DNA of 64,000 nucleotides from Paraburkholderia dioscoreae (GTDB lineage Bacteria; Pseudomonadota; Gammaproteobacteria; Burkholderiales; Burkholderiaceae), in NCBI RefSeq assembly GCF_902459535.1, contig NZ_LR699553.1, forward strand, positions 2,232,001 through 2,296,000, given 5' to 3'. How positions within the stretch are numbered: the first letter of the stretch is position 1; each line of letters starts with the position of its first letter. Below the pieces are notes generated by a model. That model did no database searches and was not told the DNA's origin. It worked only from the letters and a program-made list of their open reading frames with translations. Positions 1 through 8,904 of this stretch are shown piece after piece. A program made the position numbers and the translations under genes.

Positions 1-2132
1 TGTTCGTGGCGTTGCGGGTCGCGGGCGCCGGCGCCGAGACTTCCATTGACATCCACCATGTTCGGTGTCGGTGCGACACGGTAGATGTACCCGTCGCTCG
101 AGCGGGACGTGAGTCGGTCCAACGCTGTGCTGCCGCGCTGGAAAGTGCCGAGATAACCCGCTGAGTCGACAACTGACGGATTCGAACTCAGGTCGAAATC
201 GTGCATGTCGAGGCTCACGTCTTTCAGCGGCGTGTCCTCGACGTTGAAGCCGCCCTGCGCCTTCAGTGCTTCAGGCGTCACCGTCGAAGGGCGGAAGAGC
301 ACGGTGTGCGGAGATTGCTCCGGCGGGTCGGCGGATCGTTTCCGGACCTCGTCGCGAGGCAGCGCGAGCCTCTCCATGTCCGGCTCAGGCGGCAGAGCTA
401 TAGGCGGCACGGCTACGTGATGCGCTTGCGCGATATCGGCTAACGTGACGTTGTTGATGGGCGATTCTCTCGCAACAGCGAATTCGGCCTGGCTGGCGCC
501 GCGCACGGGCCGGCTTCGGTTCAGATTGGCGAACCACGTGGTCGCCGCGTGGTCAGTGCCGCCCTCCTCCGTATGCTCCGTGCCGTACCGGCTGCTGATT
601 GCGGACGACATATCGGCAAAATTCCGATAACTGAAAACACCGACTGCCGGATCGTAGATCTGGTACGCGTCATTCAGATAATTTGCCGATGGCTTGACTC
701 TTTGCACGATTACCGGGGGATCCGCTGGGCCGACGTTGTCTTGTGGACGGGCACCCTCCCCGTCAACCGGACTGCCGCGGGACGTGAACCGGATTTCCAC
801 GAAGTCGCCGTCGTAGCCCCGCAGGCTGTTGTCGCGAACATAAGGATGTCCAAAGTGCTGGTTGAGTTCGTCGGCCAACCCGGAGGCGCTTCGAATATGG
901 CTTTGGCCTTCATGTCTGATACGGTTCGGCACATTCGAGACCACCGAATGCCGGTTCGCGATCTGCAGGCGGTGGAGCTCGTCGACTGTGGCTTGCCTCG
1001 TCGGCGGATTGCGCAGCCGCGCTCTGAGATCGGCTGTCGCGCTTGCCAGGTCTGTCGAATATCCACCGGCGATAGTCGCAAGCGCGTCGGCGGCCATGCC
1101 GCTAGCGGAGCCGGCCAGCGCGCGCGGTTGCCCCGCGGCCGCGGAGAGGACGCCTTGAGAGAGCCCGTTCGCGTCGACCGCGGTGCGTGCATACAGGCCG
1201 TGACGATAGAGTTCTGGTGGGGGTTCTGGAAGCCATGGCGCCGGGGGTGCCTGCGTTGCACGCGCTCGCGGCTGCCCCCGAGCATAGATCTGGATGCTGT
1301 CGGGCACGACCTGAAGACCCGTTTCGCTGTACGCGGTGTCCAGATACCCTCTCAGTGCATGCGCCATGTCGGCCTCGTCGCGATACACGAATGCGCCGGT
1401 GTTCGGATCGAAGACCACGTAATCGCCGCTGACTCGCCTTTGTATCAGCAGCGCGTGGCCGTGTTGCCAGGAGTTGTCGACCGGGGATGTCATACCGAGC
1501 AGCAGGTACGCCATGTCGCCCGGTTGGAGCCAATCATGCAGACGGGTCATCAAGCTTGCGATGCGCTGGTTGCGGTCCTGCGTTTCGGTGAATGGGTCGG
1601 CGTTGCGCTGCTCATACCGTCCGAGCGCGAACGGCGTCAATCTGTCCTGAAACCGGTCGATCCGGTCGAACATCTCCCGGCTGGCGGGAGCGCGGGAGTC
1701 CGCGTCGATCAACATCTGGTTGACGGCGGATGGCAGGTCCACGGTGTTCCCGCCATCGTCGCGGTCGATGCGGCTCATCGCTTCGCGAACGAGGCCATTG
1801 CAGGCTCCCTTACCTTGTGGCCCGCGCGTGCGCCGGCGATCGTTCTGATCGAACTTCTGATAAGACACGGCCGTTTCTTTCAATGCTTCGCCGCCGCGAC
1901 ATTCGCGGAACTCGGACTGCGTGCCGCAGGTGCCGAGTACGCCGCCGCGTCGAACGCGGGAAAGGGTCGACGCTGGTGCGGCGTATGTGCCGGCGTTTGC
2001 GGAGTGACCCGCGACGCGTGCGGGCGAACCATTGTGCGGCTGCACCGCCGTATTTGTGCGCGACGAATCATGGCCCGGTTGGCCGCGTGGTTCCACTGGG
2101 TACGACGATGCATAGGTGCGGCTGATTTCCAT
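1..2132 (-). CDS. Putative type III effector/toxin: C58 cysteine protease plus ADP-ribosyltransferase (3' end outside window)
   Basis: An uninterrupted minus-strand reading frame runs from ATG 2132 to the window edge, giving 710 residues without a stop. GGGAG lies about 6 bases before the ATG. Residues 1-100 are rich in Ser, Pro, Arg and Gly and look disordered, as in type III effectors. A C58 (YopT/AvrPphB) peptidase follows: Cys111 in GACNGL, His226 in HGHALL and Asp242 in FDPNTG. The His-Asp spacing of 16 equals that of YopT (H258/D274). A second FDPxxG-like segment, YDPAVGVFSYR, lies near residue 494. The C-terminus from about residue 605 resembles cholera/pertussis-type ADP-ribosyltransferases: LFRPS with Arg614, YLGTF at the STS position, GYIYR at 681, then VDVNGSLG. 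The expected catalytic Glu would sit at or just past the edge (residue 710 is Glu). Protease identity is fairly secure; the transferase is probable; secretion is inferred. Confidence 0.72.
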   Translation of the reverse strand, partial: MEISRTYASSYPVEPRGQPGHDSSRTNTAVQPHNGSPARVAGHSANAGTYAAPASTLSRVRRGGVLGTCGTQSEFRECRGGEALKETAVSYQKFDQNDRRRTRGPQGKGACNGLVREAMSRIDRDDGGNTVDLPSAVNQMLIDADSRAPASREMFDRIDRFQDRLTPFALGRYEQRNADPFTETQDRNQRIASLMTRLHDWLQPGDMAYLLLGMTSPVDNSWQHGHALLIQRRVSGDYVVFDPNTGAFVYRDEADMAHALRGYLDTAYSETGLQVVPDSIQIYARGQPRARATQAPPAPWLPEPPPELYRHGLYARTAVDANGLSQGVLSAAAGQPRALAGSASGMAADALATIAGGYSTDLASATADLRARLRNPPTRQATVDELHRLQIANRHSVVSNVPNRIRHEGQSHIRSASGLADELNQHFGHPYVRDNSLRGYDGDFVEIRFTSRGSPVDGEGARPQDNVGPADPPVIVQRVKPSANYLNDAYQIYDPAVGVFSYRNFADMSSAISSRYGTEHTEEGGTDHAATTWFANLNRSRPVRGASQAEFAVARESPINNVTLADIAQAHHVAVPPIALPPEPDMERLALPRDEVRKRSADPPEQSPHTVLFRPSTVTPEALKAQGGFNVEDTPLKDVSLDMHDFDLSSNPSVVDSAGYLGTFQRGSTALDRLTSRSSDGYIYRVAPTPNMVDVNGSLGAGARDPQRHE

Positions 2133-2403
2133 ACGGTTCTCCCACGAGAAGGAACACGATAAATGTGCCGCGGCGATGAAAGTCCACGATTGCGCCTTCC
2201 GTACGGACAGCGGTGGTGGACGGCACAGGTCGAGTGTCGGGGAGCCTGCTTCACGTGGGGAACTGAATAACTGCTACAACGAGAACCGACGTTAGCGTGC
2301 CGGGTCGTTGCAAATGTCGCGGTACGGCGTGGGACTGTCGCTCTTCTCCACACGCGCCGCTAACTGGGGACACCAACTCCGCCCGTTATCCGGCGCGAAC
2401 CGG

Positions 2404-2982
2404 TCACAATTGCCCCGGACGGGGATCAGCCACGAAGCCGCCGCGATTGGGCATGACCACGCGTGGCAGAGACGCAGCGTCGAGCCGCGTATTCGCCGGC
2501 ACGATGCCGTTCTGGTTGAGCAGAAACGCGCTCACCGCATACACCTCGTCGGCAGAGAGCGACTCGGGGGCGTTGTACGGCATTGCGCGGCGGATATAGT
2601 CGAAGAGCGTCGTCGCATAGGGCCAGTAGCTGCCCACGGTGCGCTTCGGCTTCGCGCTCGCAAGCGAGCCCTGGCCGCCCACCAGCGGGTCGCCGAGACC
2701 GCCCTGGCCCTGCGCGCCGTGACACGCGGCGCACTTCGCGGCGAACAGGTGCGCGCCGGTCGCGACGTCGCCGCTGCCCGCGGGCAGGCCGCGGCCATCC
2801 GGTGCGACGTCGATGTTCCACGCGGCGAGATCCTGATCGGTGAGCGGTGTGCCGATATCATGAGCCGCGCCGGCATTCCGTGCGATCGGCGTGGTCGATG
2901 CACAGGACGCCAGCGCCGCCAGCGACAGCAACACGGCCAACGCCATGCGCGCCGGCGCAGGTTTGCGGTGGCCGTCACGCAT
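2404..2982 (-). CDS. Class I c-type cytochrome, lipoprotein, partner of sulfite dehydrogenase
   Basis: A 192-residue protein with a lipoprotein signal ending LASC at about residue 27 and one haem-binding CAACH motif near residue 79. Met residues downstream could supply the second haem ligand (AMPYNAP is the usual context in this family). Its start overlaps the stop region of the upstream SoxC-like gene by 8 bases, so the two are translationally coupled. SoxD/SorB-type cytochromes accept electrons from molybdenum sulfite dehydrogenases, and the overlap supports that role here. It is the last gene of the minus-strand sulfur run. Confidence 0.85.
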   Translation of the reverse strand: MRDGHRKPAPARMALAVLLSLAALASCASTTPIARNAGAAHDIGTPLTDQDLAAWNIDVAPDGRGLPAGSGDVATGAHLFAAKCAACHGAQGQGGLGDPLVGGQGSLASAKPKRTVGSYWPYATTLFDYIRRAMPYNAPESLSADEVYAVSAFLLNQNGIVPANTRLDAASLPRVVMPNRGGFVADPRPGQL

Positions 2983-4255
2983 TGCGCACCTCGCCGCTCT
3001 CGTCCACGCGCCATTGCTGGATTGCGTTGTAGTGGTATTGCGAATTCAGGCCGCGCGCGGCGACGAGTTCGGCGCGTGTCGGCTGCAGATAGCCGGTCGA
3101 ATCCGTGGCACGCGAGAGGATGGCGGCAGCACCGCCGTCCCAGCGCCAGTCCGCTTCGAAACGCGTGAGCGCGCGATCATGAATCGCGCCGACCAGACGC
3201 GCGGCACGCCACGTTGCGCCGCCATCGGTCGAGACCTCGACCTTGCGGATCGTGCCGCGTCCGGACCACGCAAGACCGGTAATCGGGTAATAACCCTGCG
3301 TGGTGAGCCGATGGCCTGGCGACGGCCGCGTAATCACCGACTTCGCATCCATCTCGAAGGCGAACTGACGCGCCTTGCCGTTCGCAAGCAGGCTCGTGTA
3401 CTTCGAGGTTTCCTCGCGCGTTTGCAATGGCGCGTCGACCACTTTCAGCCGGCGCAGCCACTTGACGTTGGTATTGCCCTCGAAGCCGGGAACGATCAGC
3501 CGCAGCGGATAACCGTTCTCCGGGCGCAGGCGCTCGCCGTTTTGCGCATAGACCACGAGTGCCAGGTCGAGGATGCGATCGAGCGGCAGGCTGCGCGTCA
3601 TCGCGGCGGCGTCGGCGCCCTCCGCGAGCAACCAGCCGCCGCCGGCTGCGTTACCGGACACCGAAACGCCGCCCACCTCTTCCAGCAAAGTGGATAAGCG
3701 CACGCCGGTCCATTCGCAGCACGACAGCAGACCGTGCGTGAGTTGCAACGGCATGCCGCTCGGACCATTCCATTCGTTGCCGGTATTACCGGAGCATTCG
3801 AGAAAATGAATCCGCGATTCGGACGGCAGGCGCAGCAGGTCGTCGAGCGTGAACAGTTTCGGCGCGCGTACGAGGCCATGAATCGCCAGCCGGTGCTGAT
3901 CGGGATCGATGTCGGGCACGCCGCCATGATGGCGCTCATAGACCAGACCGTTGGGCGTGAGCGTGCCGTGCAGATCCGCGAGCGGCGTCATCGACGAAGC
4001 CGCGCCGGGCAGCGGCCACGCTCGCGCGCTGCGCCGCACGACGTCCGCTTCGTGCGGCGAAGGCACGCCATAAGGATGCTCGAGAATAGGCGCGCCAGGC
4101 ACGCGGCTCGAAGGTGCGACGTCGAGCGGCTTGAGCAGTTCGCTCGCCGCCGCGGCATGCGAAACGGCAAGGCCGCCGGCCGCCAGACGGCCGAGCAATC
4201 GACGGCGGCCGCGCGAGGGCGGCGTGTCGGGCTTTGAAATACGTAACGGCATCAC
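2975..4255 (-). CDS. soxC: Periplasmic sulfite dehydrogenase, molybdenum subunit (SoxC/sulfite oxidase family)
   Basis: A 426-residue sulfite-oxidase-family protein. The N-terminus has a twin-arginine-like export stretch (RGRRRLLGRLAAGG), expected for a molybdopterin protein exported folded. FLECSGNTGNEW holds the conserved Cys that ligates molybdenum in this family. GYPLRLIVPG and the C-terminal dimerisation domain (VEVSTDGGATW) are typical. It would oxidise sulfite to sulfate and pass electrons to the overlapping cytochrome c gene. It starts 9 bases after the stop of an ABC binding-protein gene, which ties sulfite removal to import of an organosulfur compound. The SoxC name reflects family resemblance; no other sox genes are in the window. 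Confidence 0.85.
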   Translation of the reverse strand: MMPLRISKPDTPPSRGRRRLLGRLAAGGLAVSHAAAASELLKPLDVAPSSRVPGAPILEHPYGVPSPHEADVVRRSARAWPLPGAASSMTPLADLHGTLTPNGLVYERHHGGVPDIDPDQHRLAIHGLVRAPKLFTLDDLLRLPSESRIHFLECSGNTGNEWNGPSGMPLQLTHGLLSCCEWTGVRLSTLLEEVGGVSVSGNAAGGGWLLAEGADAAAMTRSLPLDRILDLALVVYAQNGERLRPENGYPLRLIVPGFEGNTNVKWLRRLKVVDAPLQTREETSKYTSLLANGKARQFAFEMDAKSVITRPSPGHRLTTQGYYPITGLAWSGRGTIRKVEVSTDGGATWRAARLVGAIHDRALTRFEADWRWDGGAAAILSRATDSTGYLQPTRAELVAARGLNSQYHYNAIQQWRVDESGEVRNA

Positions 4256-4264
4256 GCCTCGCCG

Positions 4265-5302
4265 TCAAGCCAGCACATTCGAGAACACCCGGTCCGCGAG
4301 GCGATTCGAATCGGTGCCGCTATTCAGCACGCCGACCGCTTTCAGGTCATCGGCATAGAGCGAAATCTCTTTCTTGAACGCGTCGCCGACCGGATGATGG
4401 TGATCGGTGTGGCTCTTGAGCATTGCGGTCAGTTGGCCCACGTCGGCGGACGGCGTATAGACCGAGAAAATCGCGGCCGCGTCCGCGGGATGATTCGCGG
4501 TCCACTCGGTGGCTTCGAGCAGCGCCTGGGTCAAGGCCTGCGCGGTGGCGCGATCCTTTCGCACCAGCGAGCCGCGCACGCCGAGCACGCAGCACGCGCG
4601 CGTCTGGTATTCGCCGCACAGATTGTTCGACACTTCGTAGAGATGGTCGGACTCGCGGATCGTCCAGATGGTCGGGTCGCCGTCCGCGATGGCCTGCACT
4701 TCGCCCTTCTTCAGCGCCTCGCCCAGCAGATTGGCCGGATACTGGCGCCAGTTCACGTCGCGATCCGGATCCACGCCGATTTTCTTCAGCACGATGGCAA
4801 AGAAATTCTTGGTCGGACTCGCCATATCGCTGACGCCGATCGTGCGGCCCTTCAGCCCCGCCACATCGACGATGCCCGAGGCCCGCGTGGCCAGCAAACG
4901 CATACAGCCGCCGTGAATCCCGGCGGTCAGTTTCACGTCGAAGCCCTGCTCCAGCGGTTTGATCCAGCGCAGCGCCATGCCGACGCCCGCGTCGGACTTG
5001 CCGGTGGCGATCGCTTCCAGCAACTGGTCGGTCGAGCCGGAAAAATTCACGAGTTCGACCTGCAAGCCGTGACGTTCGAAAAAACCCTGCTTGACCGCTA
5101 CGGCCACGGGTGCGGTACAGATCGCGCCTGCATTCCACGAGAGCTTGAGCGGCTTGAGCGGAGCCTGCGGCGTTTGCGCAAAGGTCAGCGGGCCGGGCAT
5201 CAGTATCGTGCCGCCCAGCGCCGCGGCGCCCGCGCTCCAGGCCGTCTTGCGCAACCATGCGCGGCGCGCCGGGTTCGGCGGAGCTTGATCGTACGGATTC
5301 AT
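4265..5302 (-). CDS. ABC transporter substrate-binding protein, SsuA/NMT1 family
   Basis: A 345-residue periplasmic protein. The signal contains RRAWLRKTAW, a plausible Tat signal, followed by a hydrophobic stretch and FAQ-TP as a cleavage site. The mature part has the NMT1/SsuA fold: KQGFFERHGLQVE early, GKSDAGVG, and DVAGLKGRTIGVSD in the middle. Relatives bind sulfonates, nitrate, taurine or pyrimidine precursors. Neighbouring sulfite dehydrogenase genes favour a sulfonate or similar organosulfur ligand. It lies 41 bases after the ATPase gene, and the cognate permease is next upstream. Confidence 0.85.
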   Translation of the reverse strand: MNPYDQAPPNPARRAWLRKTAWSAGAAALGGTILMPGPLTFAQTPQAPLKPLKLSWNAGAICTAPVAVAVKQGFFERHGLQVELVNFSGSTDQLLEAIATGKSDAGVGMALRWIKPLEQGFDVKLTAGIHGGCMRLLATRASGIVDVAGLKGRTIGVSDMASPTKNFFAIVLKKIGVDPDRDVNWRQYPANLLGEALKKGEVQAIADGDPTIWTIRESDHLYEVSNNLCGEYQTRACCVLGVRGSLVRKDRATAQALTQALLEATEWTANHPADAAAIFSVYTPSADVGQLTAMLKSHTDHHHPVGDAFKKEISLYADDLKAVGVLNSGTDSNRLADRVFSNVLA

Positions 5303-5343
5303 GGTGGGTCTTCCTCAGGTCGTCTATCGATTGTTCTGTTCGT

Positions 5344-6174
5344 TCAGGTATCCAGACCAAGTTGGGCGAGCACCTCGCGGCGCAGGGCTACCAGCTTCGG
5401 GTCGTCGCGATGGCGCGGATACGGCGCGTCGTTGCGGACTTCGGCGATCACCCGCGCCGGCCGCTCGCTGAAGACGATCACGCGGTTCGCCAGCAGCAGC
5501 GCCTCTTCCACGTCGTGCGTCACCAGCAGCACGGAGAACCGCGCGTCCTGCCAGAGTCGCGCCAGTTCGTTCTGCATGCGGATGCGCGTCAGGGAATCGA
5601 GCTTACCGAACGGCTCGTCCAGCACCAGCAGCGCCGGATCGTTGACGAGCGCGCGGGCCAGCGCCACGCGCTGCGCCATGCCGCCGGACAACTGATGCGG
5701 AAACGCTTCGGCGAATTCGGTCAGGCCGACCAGTTCCAGCGCGGCATCGATGCGCTGCTGCACCCGTGCGTCCTGCGCAGCGCCGCGCCGGGCAAAGCCT
5801 CTGCGCTGCGCCTGCGGCCCGACACCGACATTGCCGCGCACCGTGCGCCACGGGTACAAGGTCGGATCCTGGAACACCACCACGCGCGACGGATCGGGGC
5901 CCGTGATCGCGGCGCCGTCGGCCTGCACGCCGCCCTGCGTCGGCGTATCGAGCCCGGCCACCAGCCGCAGCAAGGTGGACTTGCCGCAGCCGCTCGGGCC
6001 GAGCAGCGCGACGAACTCGCCCGGCTCGACGGCGAAACTGACGTCCTGCAGAACGGGCAACGCGGCGCCGCGCAGCGCGAAACGATGGCTCACGTGACGC
6101 ACGTCGATACGCGCGCCGTCGCGAACGGGCGCCGCGGCGGCCGGCTGATTCAATACCTCGGGTACGGCTACCAT
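5344..6174 (-). CDS. ABC transporter ATP-binding protein, SsuB/TauB type
   Basis: A 276-residue ATPase with all hallmarks: Walker A GPSGCGKST, Q-loop VVFQDPTLYPW, signature LSGGMAQR, Walker B LLVLDEPF and the switch His in LLVTHD. The LYPW Q-loop context is typical of nitrate/sulfonate/taurine importers. Its ATG overlaps the end of the permease gene by 7 bases, so the two are coupled. It would energise import of the ligand held by the binding protein encoded directly downstream. Confidence 0.9.
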   Translation of the reverse strand: MVAVPEVLNQPAAAAPVRDGARIDVRHVSHRFALRGAALPVLQDVSFAVEPGEFVALLGPSGCGKSTLLRLVAGLDTPTQGGVQADGAAITGPDPSRVVVFQDPTLYPWRTVRGNVGVGPQAQRRGFARRGAAQDARVQQRIDAALELVGLTEFAEAFPHQLSGGMAQRVALARALVNDPALLVLDEPFGKLDSLTRIRMQNELARLWQDARFSVLLVTHDVEEALLLANRVIVFSERPARVIAEVRNDAPYPRHRDDPKLVALRREVLAQLGLDT

Positions 6175-7229
6175 TTGAGCAGTCCTTTTTGCCAGGCCAG
6201 CAGGCGGTCACGCACGCGAAACAGCAACGTGATCAGACCGGAGCACATCAGCGCCATCACCAGCAGCGCGGCGTACATATTCGAATACGCCGCCCAGCCT
6301 TGCGCCCATTGCAGATACCAGCCGAGCCCCGCTTTCACGCCCATCATCTCGGCGACGATCAGCACCGAGAACGACGCGCCGAGCCCCATGAACAGCCCGA
6401 CGAACACCGAGGGCAACGCGGCCGGAATCGCGACGCGCAGGATCAGGAAAGACGGTCTCGCGCCGAGCGTGCGCGCAATGTCGTAGTACGCGGAGTTGAC
6501 GCCGGCCACGCCCGACCATGTCAGCACGGCGACCGGAAACGCGGTCGCCAGCGCGATCAGGAACACGCTCGCGCTAAAGCTGGACGGAAAGAAGAAGAAC
6601 GCAAGCGGCAACCACGCGGTGGCCGGCAGCGGGCCGATCAGCCGCAGAACCGGATGCACCCAGTAACTGACGGCCTGCGACCAGCCGATGCTCACGCCGA
6701 TCGCAAAACCCGCAATCGCGCCCAGCAGGTAGCCGTAAGCCAGCAGGCCGAACGAATGCACGACGCTCGTGCCGAGCCGCGGATAGTCTTCGGCATAGAC
6801 GCCGATCAGCGCTTGCGGCGGCGCGAAGAAGGGTCGGGGCAGCCATTCGAGTTGTGCCGTGACCGCTTCCCAGACGCTGACGCCGAGCGCCAGCGCGAGC
6901 AGCCAGGGCATAGCGGCGAGCCATGCACTGATGCGCGTGGCCGTCACCGCCTTACGGTTTGACGGATCGCGCCGTCCCGCCACCGCCGTCGCAACCGCGA
7001 AGGCCGCCAGCACCAGCTTGAGCGCGATGAATGTTTTCGTGTACGGCCAGTCGTCGAGACTCGGCCACCACTGGGTCAGTGCCGCGCTGGCCAGCCACGC
7101 GAGCGCGGCGAGCCATGCGATCGGCACGCCGCGCGGGAGGCCGCGCCGTGTCGCGCGGTGCCCGGCATTGCCGGAATCCCCGTCGACGGCCGCACCTCGC
7201 GTCGCAATCGATTCGAACTGGGTGGACAT
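6168..7229 (-). CDS. ABC transporter permease, SsuC/TauC type
   Basis: A 353-residue membrane protein, longer than the usual 250-280 residues of this family. The extra N-terminal part carries about two hydrophobic segments (residues 35-80) before the conserved BPD permease core. The coupling-helix region is AYYDIARTLGARPSFLILRVAIPAALPSVFVG, shown here in parts: the EAA-like motif is at ARTLGA and IPAALP. GGAGG-type ribosome binding sequence (GCAGGAGGC) stands 10 bases before ATG 7229. It heads the permease-ATPase-binding protein-SoxC-cytochrome run. Confidence 0.88.
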   Translation of the reverse strand: MSTQFESIATRGAAVDGDSGNAGHRATRRGLPRGVPIAWLAALAWLASAALTQWWPSLDDWPYTKTFIALKLVLAAFAVATAVAGRRDPSNRKAVTATRISAWLAAMPWLLALALGVSVWEAVTAQLEWLPRPFFAPPQALIGVYAEDYPRLGTSVVHSFGLLAYGYLLGAIAGFAIGVSIGWSQAVSYWVHPVLRLIGPLPATAWLPLAFFFFPSSFSASVFLIALATAFPVAVLTWSGVAGVNSAYYDIARTLGARPSFLILRVAIPAALPSVFVGLFMGLGASFSVLIVAEMMGVKAGLGWYLQWAQGWAAYSNMYAALLVMALMCSGLITLLFRVRDRLLAWQKGLLKW

Positions 7230-7285
7230 AGCGTTCCAGCCTCCTGCATTGTTGAATTAGCGTTCGCGCACGCCGAAGCGCGATT

Positions 7286-8740
7286 TCACGCGATATCGAC
7301 GTCGACGCCCTCGCGCTGCCAGACGCTGCGCGCATAGATCGAATCGTCGAAATCCGCGCCGATGTCGTCGTTAAACCGTGCTTCATGCGCGTCCAGATCG
7401 GCGAGAAACAGATCGCGGCTGATTCGCTGCACCACGGCGGGAATGTCGCGCTTCATGCTTGGCACGTCGCCGACCGGCAAGCCGAAACTGACGAACGCCG
7501 CCGGGTTGTAGACGTGGATATGCTTCAGATACGGCGCTGCGCCCTCCACCTTCTCCAGGTATTCGAGCCCCGCGCCGAGATAGGGATGCGAACCCAGCGC
7601 TTCGTCGCTGTCAGCCTCGTTGGGGACGTACTGATCGCGCCAGAGCCGGATATGCGCGGCGAACTCCGCGAGCTCCGGGCGCAGCGCCGGATCCACCACA
7701 TAACCCGTGCCGGCAATCACAAAATCGAATGCAAACGGTTCGCCCGCCACGCGGGTTTCGACGTGTTTGTCTCGCACAGCGGCTTGGGTCCACGGCGCGC
7801 CGAGATGCAGATGAAAGTTCGGAAAACGCGTGACGCGCTCCACGGCGTCGGCAGGCGGCGTCGAGCCGGCCTCGCGGAAGCGCCGAGCCTGCGACCAGCG
7901 AATCGCGTCGGGCAACTGGAAATAGTTGTCGTACGCGCCGGGATAGGCGCGCGTACGCGTTACCGGCACCGACGCGATACGCTCGCGCCGCGCGAACAGA
8001 TGCACCTGCTCCGCGCCGGCTTCGAGCGCCGTTGCGGCCGCGTCGAATGCGGACGAGGCCGCGCCGATCACCGCCACGGATTTGCCGCGCAGCGCCGCGA
8101 AATCGATCGCTTGCGAGGTGTGGGCAAAGAGTGCCGGCGGCAGGTCTTTCAGCACCGCGGGAAGATTCGGCCCGCCGTTGCCCGCCACGCCGTTGCTGAG
8201 CACGATCTTGCGCGCCGTCTCCACCACGCCGCGGACCGAGGCGCCTTCGCGCACTTCCAGATGCAGACGGAAATGCTCGCCCACCGGCTCGATTCGCGTC
8301 AGACGTGTGCCGTAGCGAATCGGGATGTCGAGGAAATGCCGGTACCACGCAAGATATTCCGCCCAGCGTGTGCGTGGAATCCGGTCGATCTGCGCATACG
8401 AAGCGGCGCCGAAGCGCGCTTCGTACCACGCCTGAAAGCTCAGACCCGGCAGACCCGCTTCGGGGCCCACCAATGTTTTCGGCGTACGCAGCTTGTTCAT
8501 GCGCGCGCGATTCAACCAGATGCCTGCCTGACTTTCGTCGGGCGCGGCGTCGATCACGCTGACCTGACCGATGCCGGCACGCCGCAGCGCGAAAGCAAAC
8601 GCCGCCCCGGTCTGTCCACCGCCGATGATCGCCACGTTATGATCGATGCCGTCACGCGGCGGCACCCAGTTGTCGGGCGCGGGGCCGATCAGCCGCAATG
8701 TGTCGAGCGCATGCTGGTCGGGATGGGTGAATTCCGTCAT
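7286..8740 (-). CDS. FAD/NAD(P)-binding oxidoreductase, flavin monooxygenase-like
   Basis: A 484-residue protein counted from ATG 8740; a TTG 36 bases upstream is possible but less likely. IIGGGQTGAAFA near residue 38 is an FAD-binding Rossmann motif, and VIGAASSAFDAAA near residue 235 is a second one for NAD(P)H. The layout resembles N-hydroxylating or flavin-containing monooxygenases. It lies between an MFS carrier and the ABC operon on the same strand, 56 bases before the permease gene. A role in oxidising an imported sulfur or nitrogen compound fits the context but the substrate is not visible. Confidence 0.75.
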   Translation of the reverse strand: MTEFTHPDQHALDTLRLIGPAPDNWVPPRDGIDHNVAIIGGGQTGAAFAFALRRAGIGQVSVIDAAPDESQAGIWLNRARMNKLRTPKTLVGPEAGLPGLSFQAWYEARFGAASYAQIDRIPRTRWAEYLAWYRHFLDIPIRYGTRLTRIEPVGEHFRLHLEVREGASVRGVVETARKIVLSNGVAGNGGPNLPAVLKDLPPALFAHTSQAIDFAALRGKSVAVIGAASSAFDAAATALEAGAEQVHLFARRERIASVPVTRTRAYPGAYDNYFQLPDAIRWSQARRFREAGSTPPADAVERVTRFPNFHLHLGAPWTQAAVRDKHVETRVAGEPFAFDFVIAGTGYVVDPALRPELAEFAAHIRLWRDQYVPNEADSDEALGSHPYLGAGLEYLEKVEGAAPYLKHIHVYNPAAFVSFGLPVGDVPSMKRDIPAVVQRISRDLFLADLDAHEARFNDDIGADFDDSIYARSVWQREGVDVDIA

Positions 8741-8799
8741 GGTGTCGATTCGGTCAGGATATTGAACGACGGGCAAAAACGCCAGGATGGTAAGGAGGC

Positions 8800-8834
8800 G
8801 CCATCGGTAAATTCAGTATCGCGGCACCGATGGC
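8800..8834. other. Inverted repeat between the MFS and FAD oxidoreductase genes
   Basis: GCCATCGGT at 8800-8808 and ACCGATGGC at 8826-8834 are perfect 9-base inverted arms with a 17-base loop. It lies between the end of the MFS gene and the start of the FAD oxidoreductase gene. No T-run follows, so it could be a weak terminator, an RNA stability element or an operator. Confidence 0.4.
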
Positions 8835-8904
8835 TTACCCAAACCAACTAATTTCGCTTTGCTTATTTGTTCCGTGCTGCTGTTCACAGCGCGTTCGGAT
8901 CCCG

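Noticed and set aside
549..2162. 537-codon plus-strand open frame
   Set aside because: It is the exact antisense of the effector frame (same codon register). The minus frame has a ribosome binding site and protease motifs; the plus protein has no recognisable domain.
2133..2403. hrpII box (TTCG-N16-TTCG) upstream of the effector
   Set aside because: Only partial TTC matches were found with wrong spacing; no clear box could be supported.
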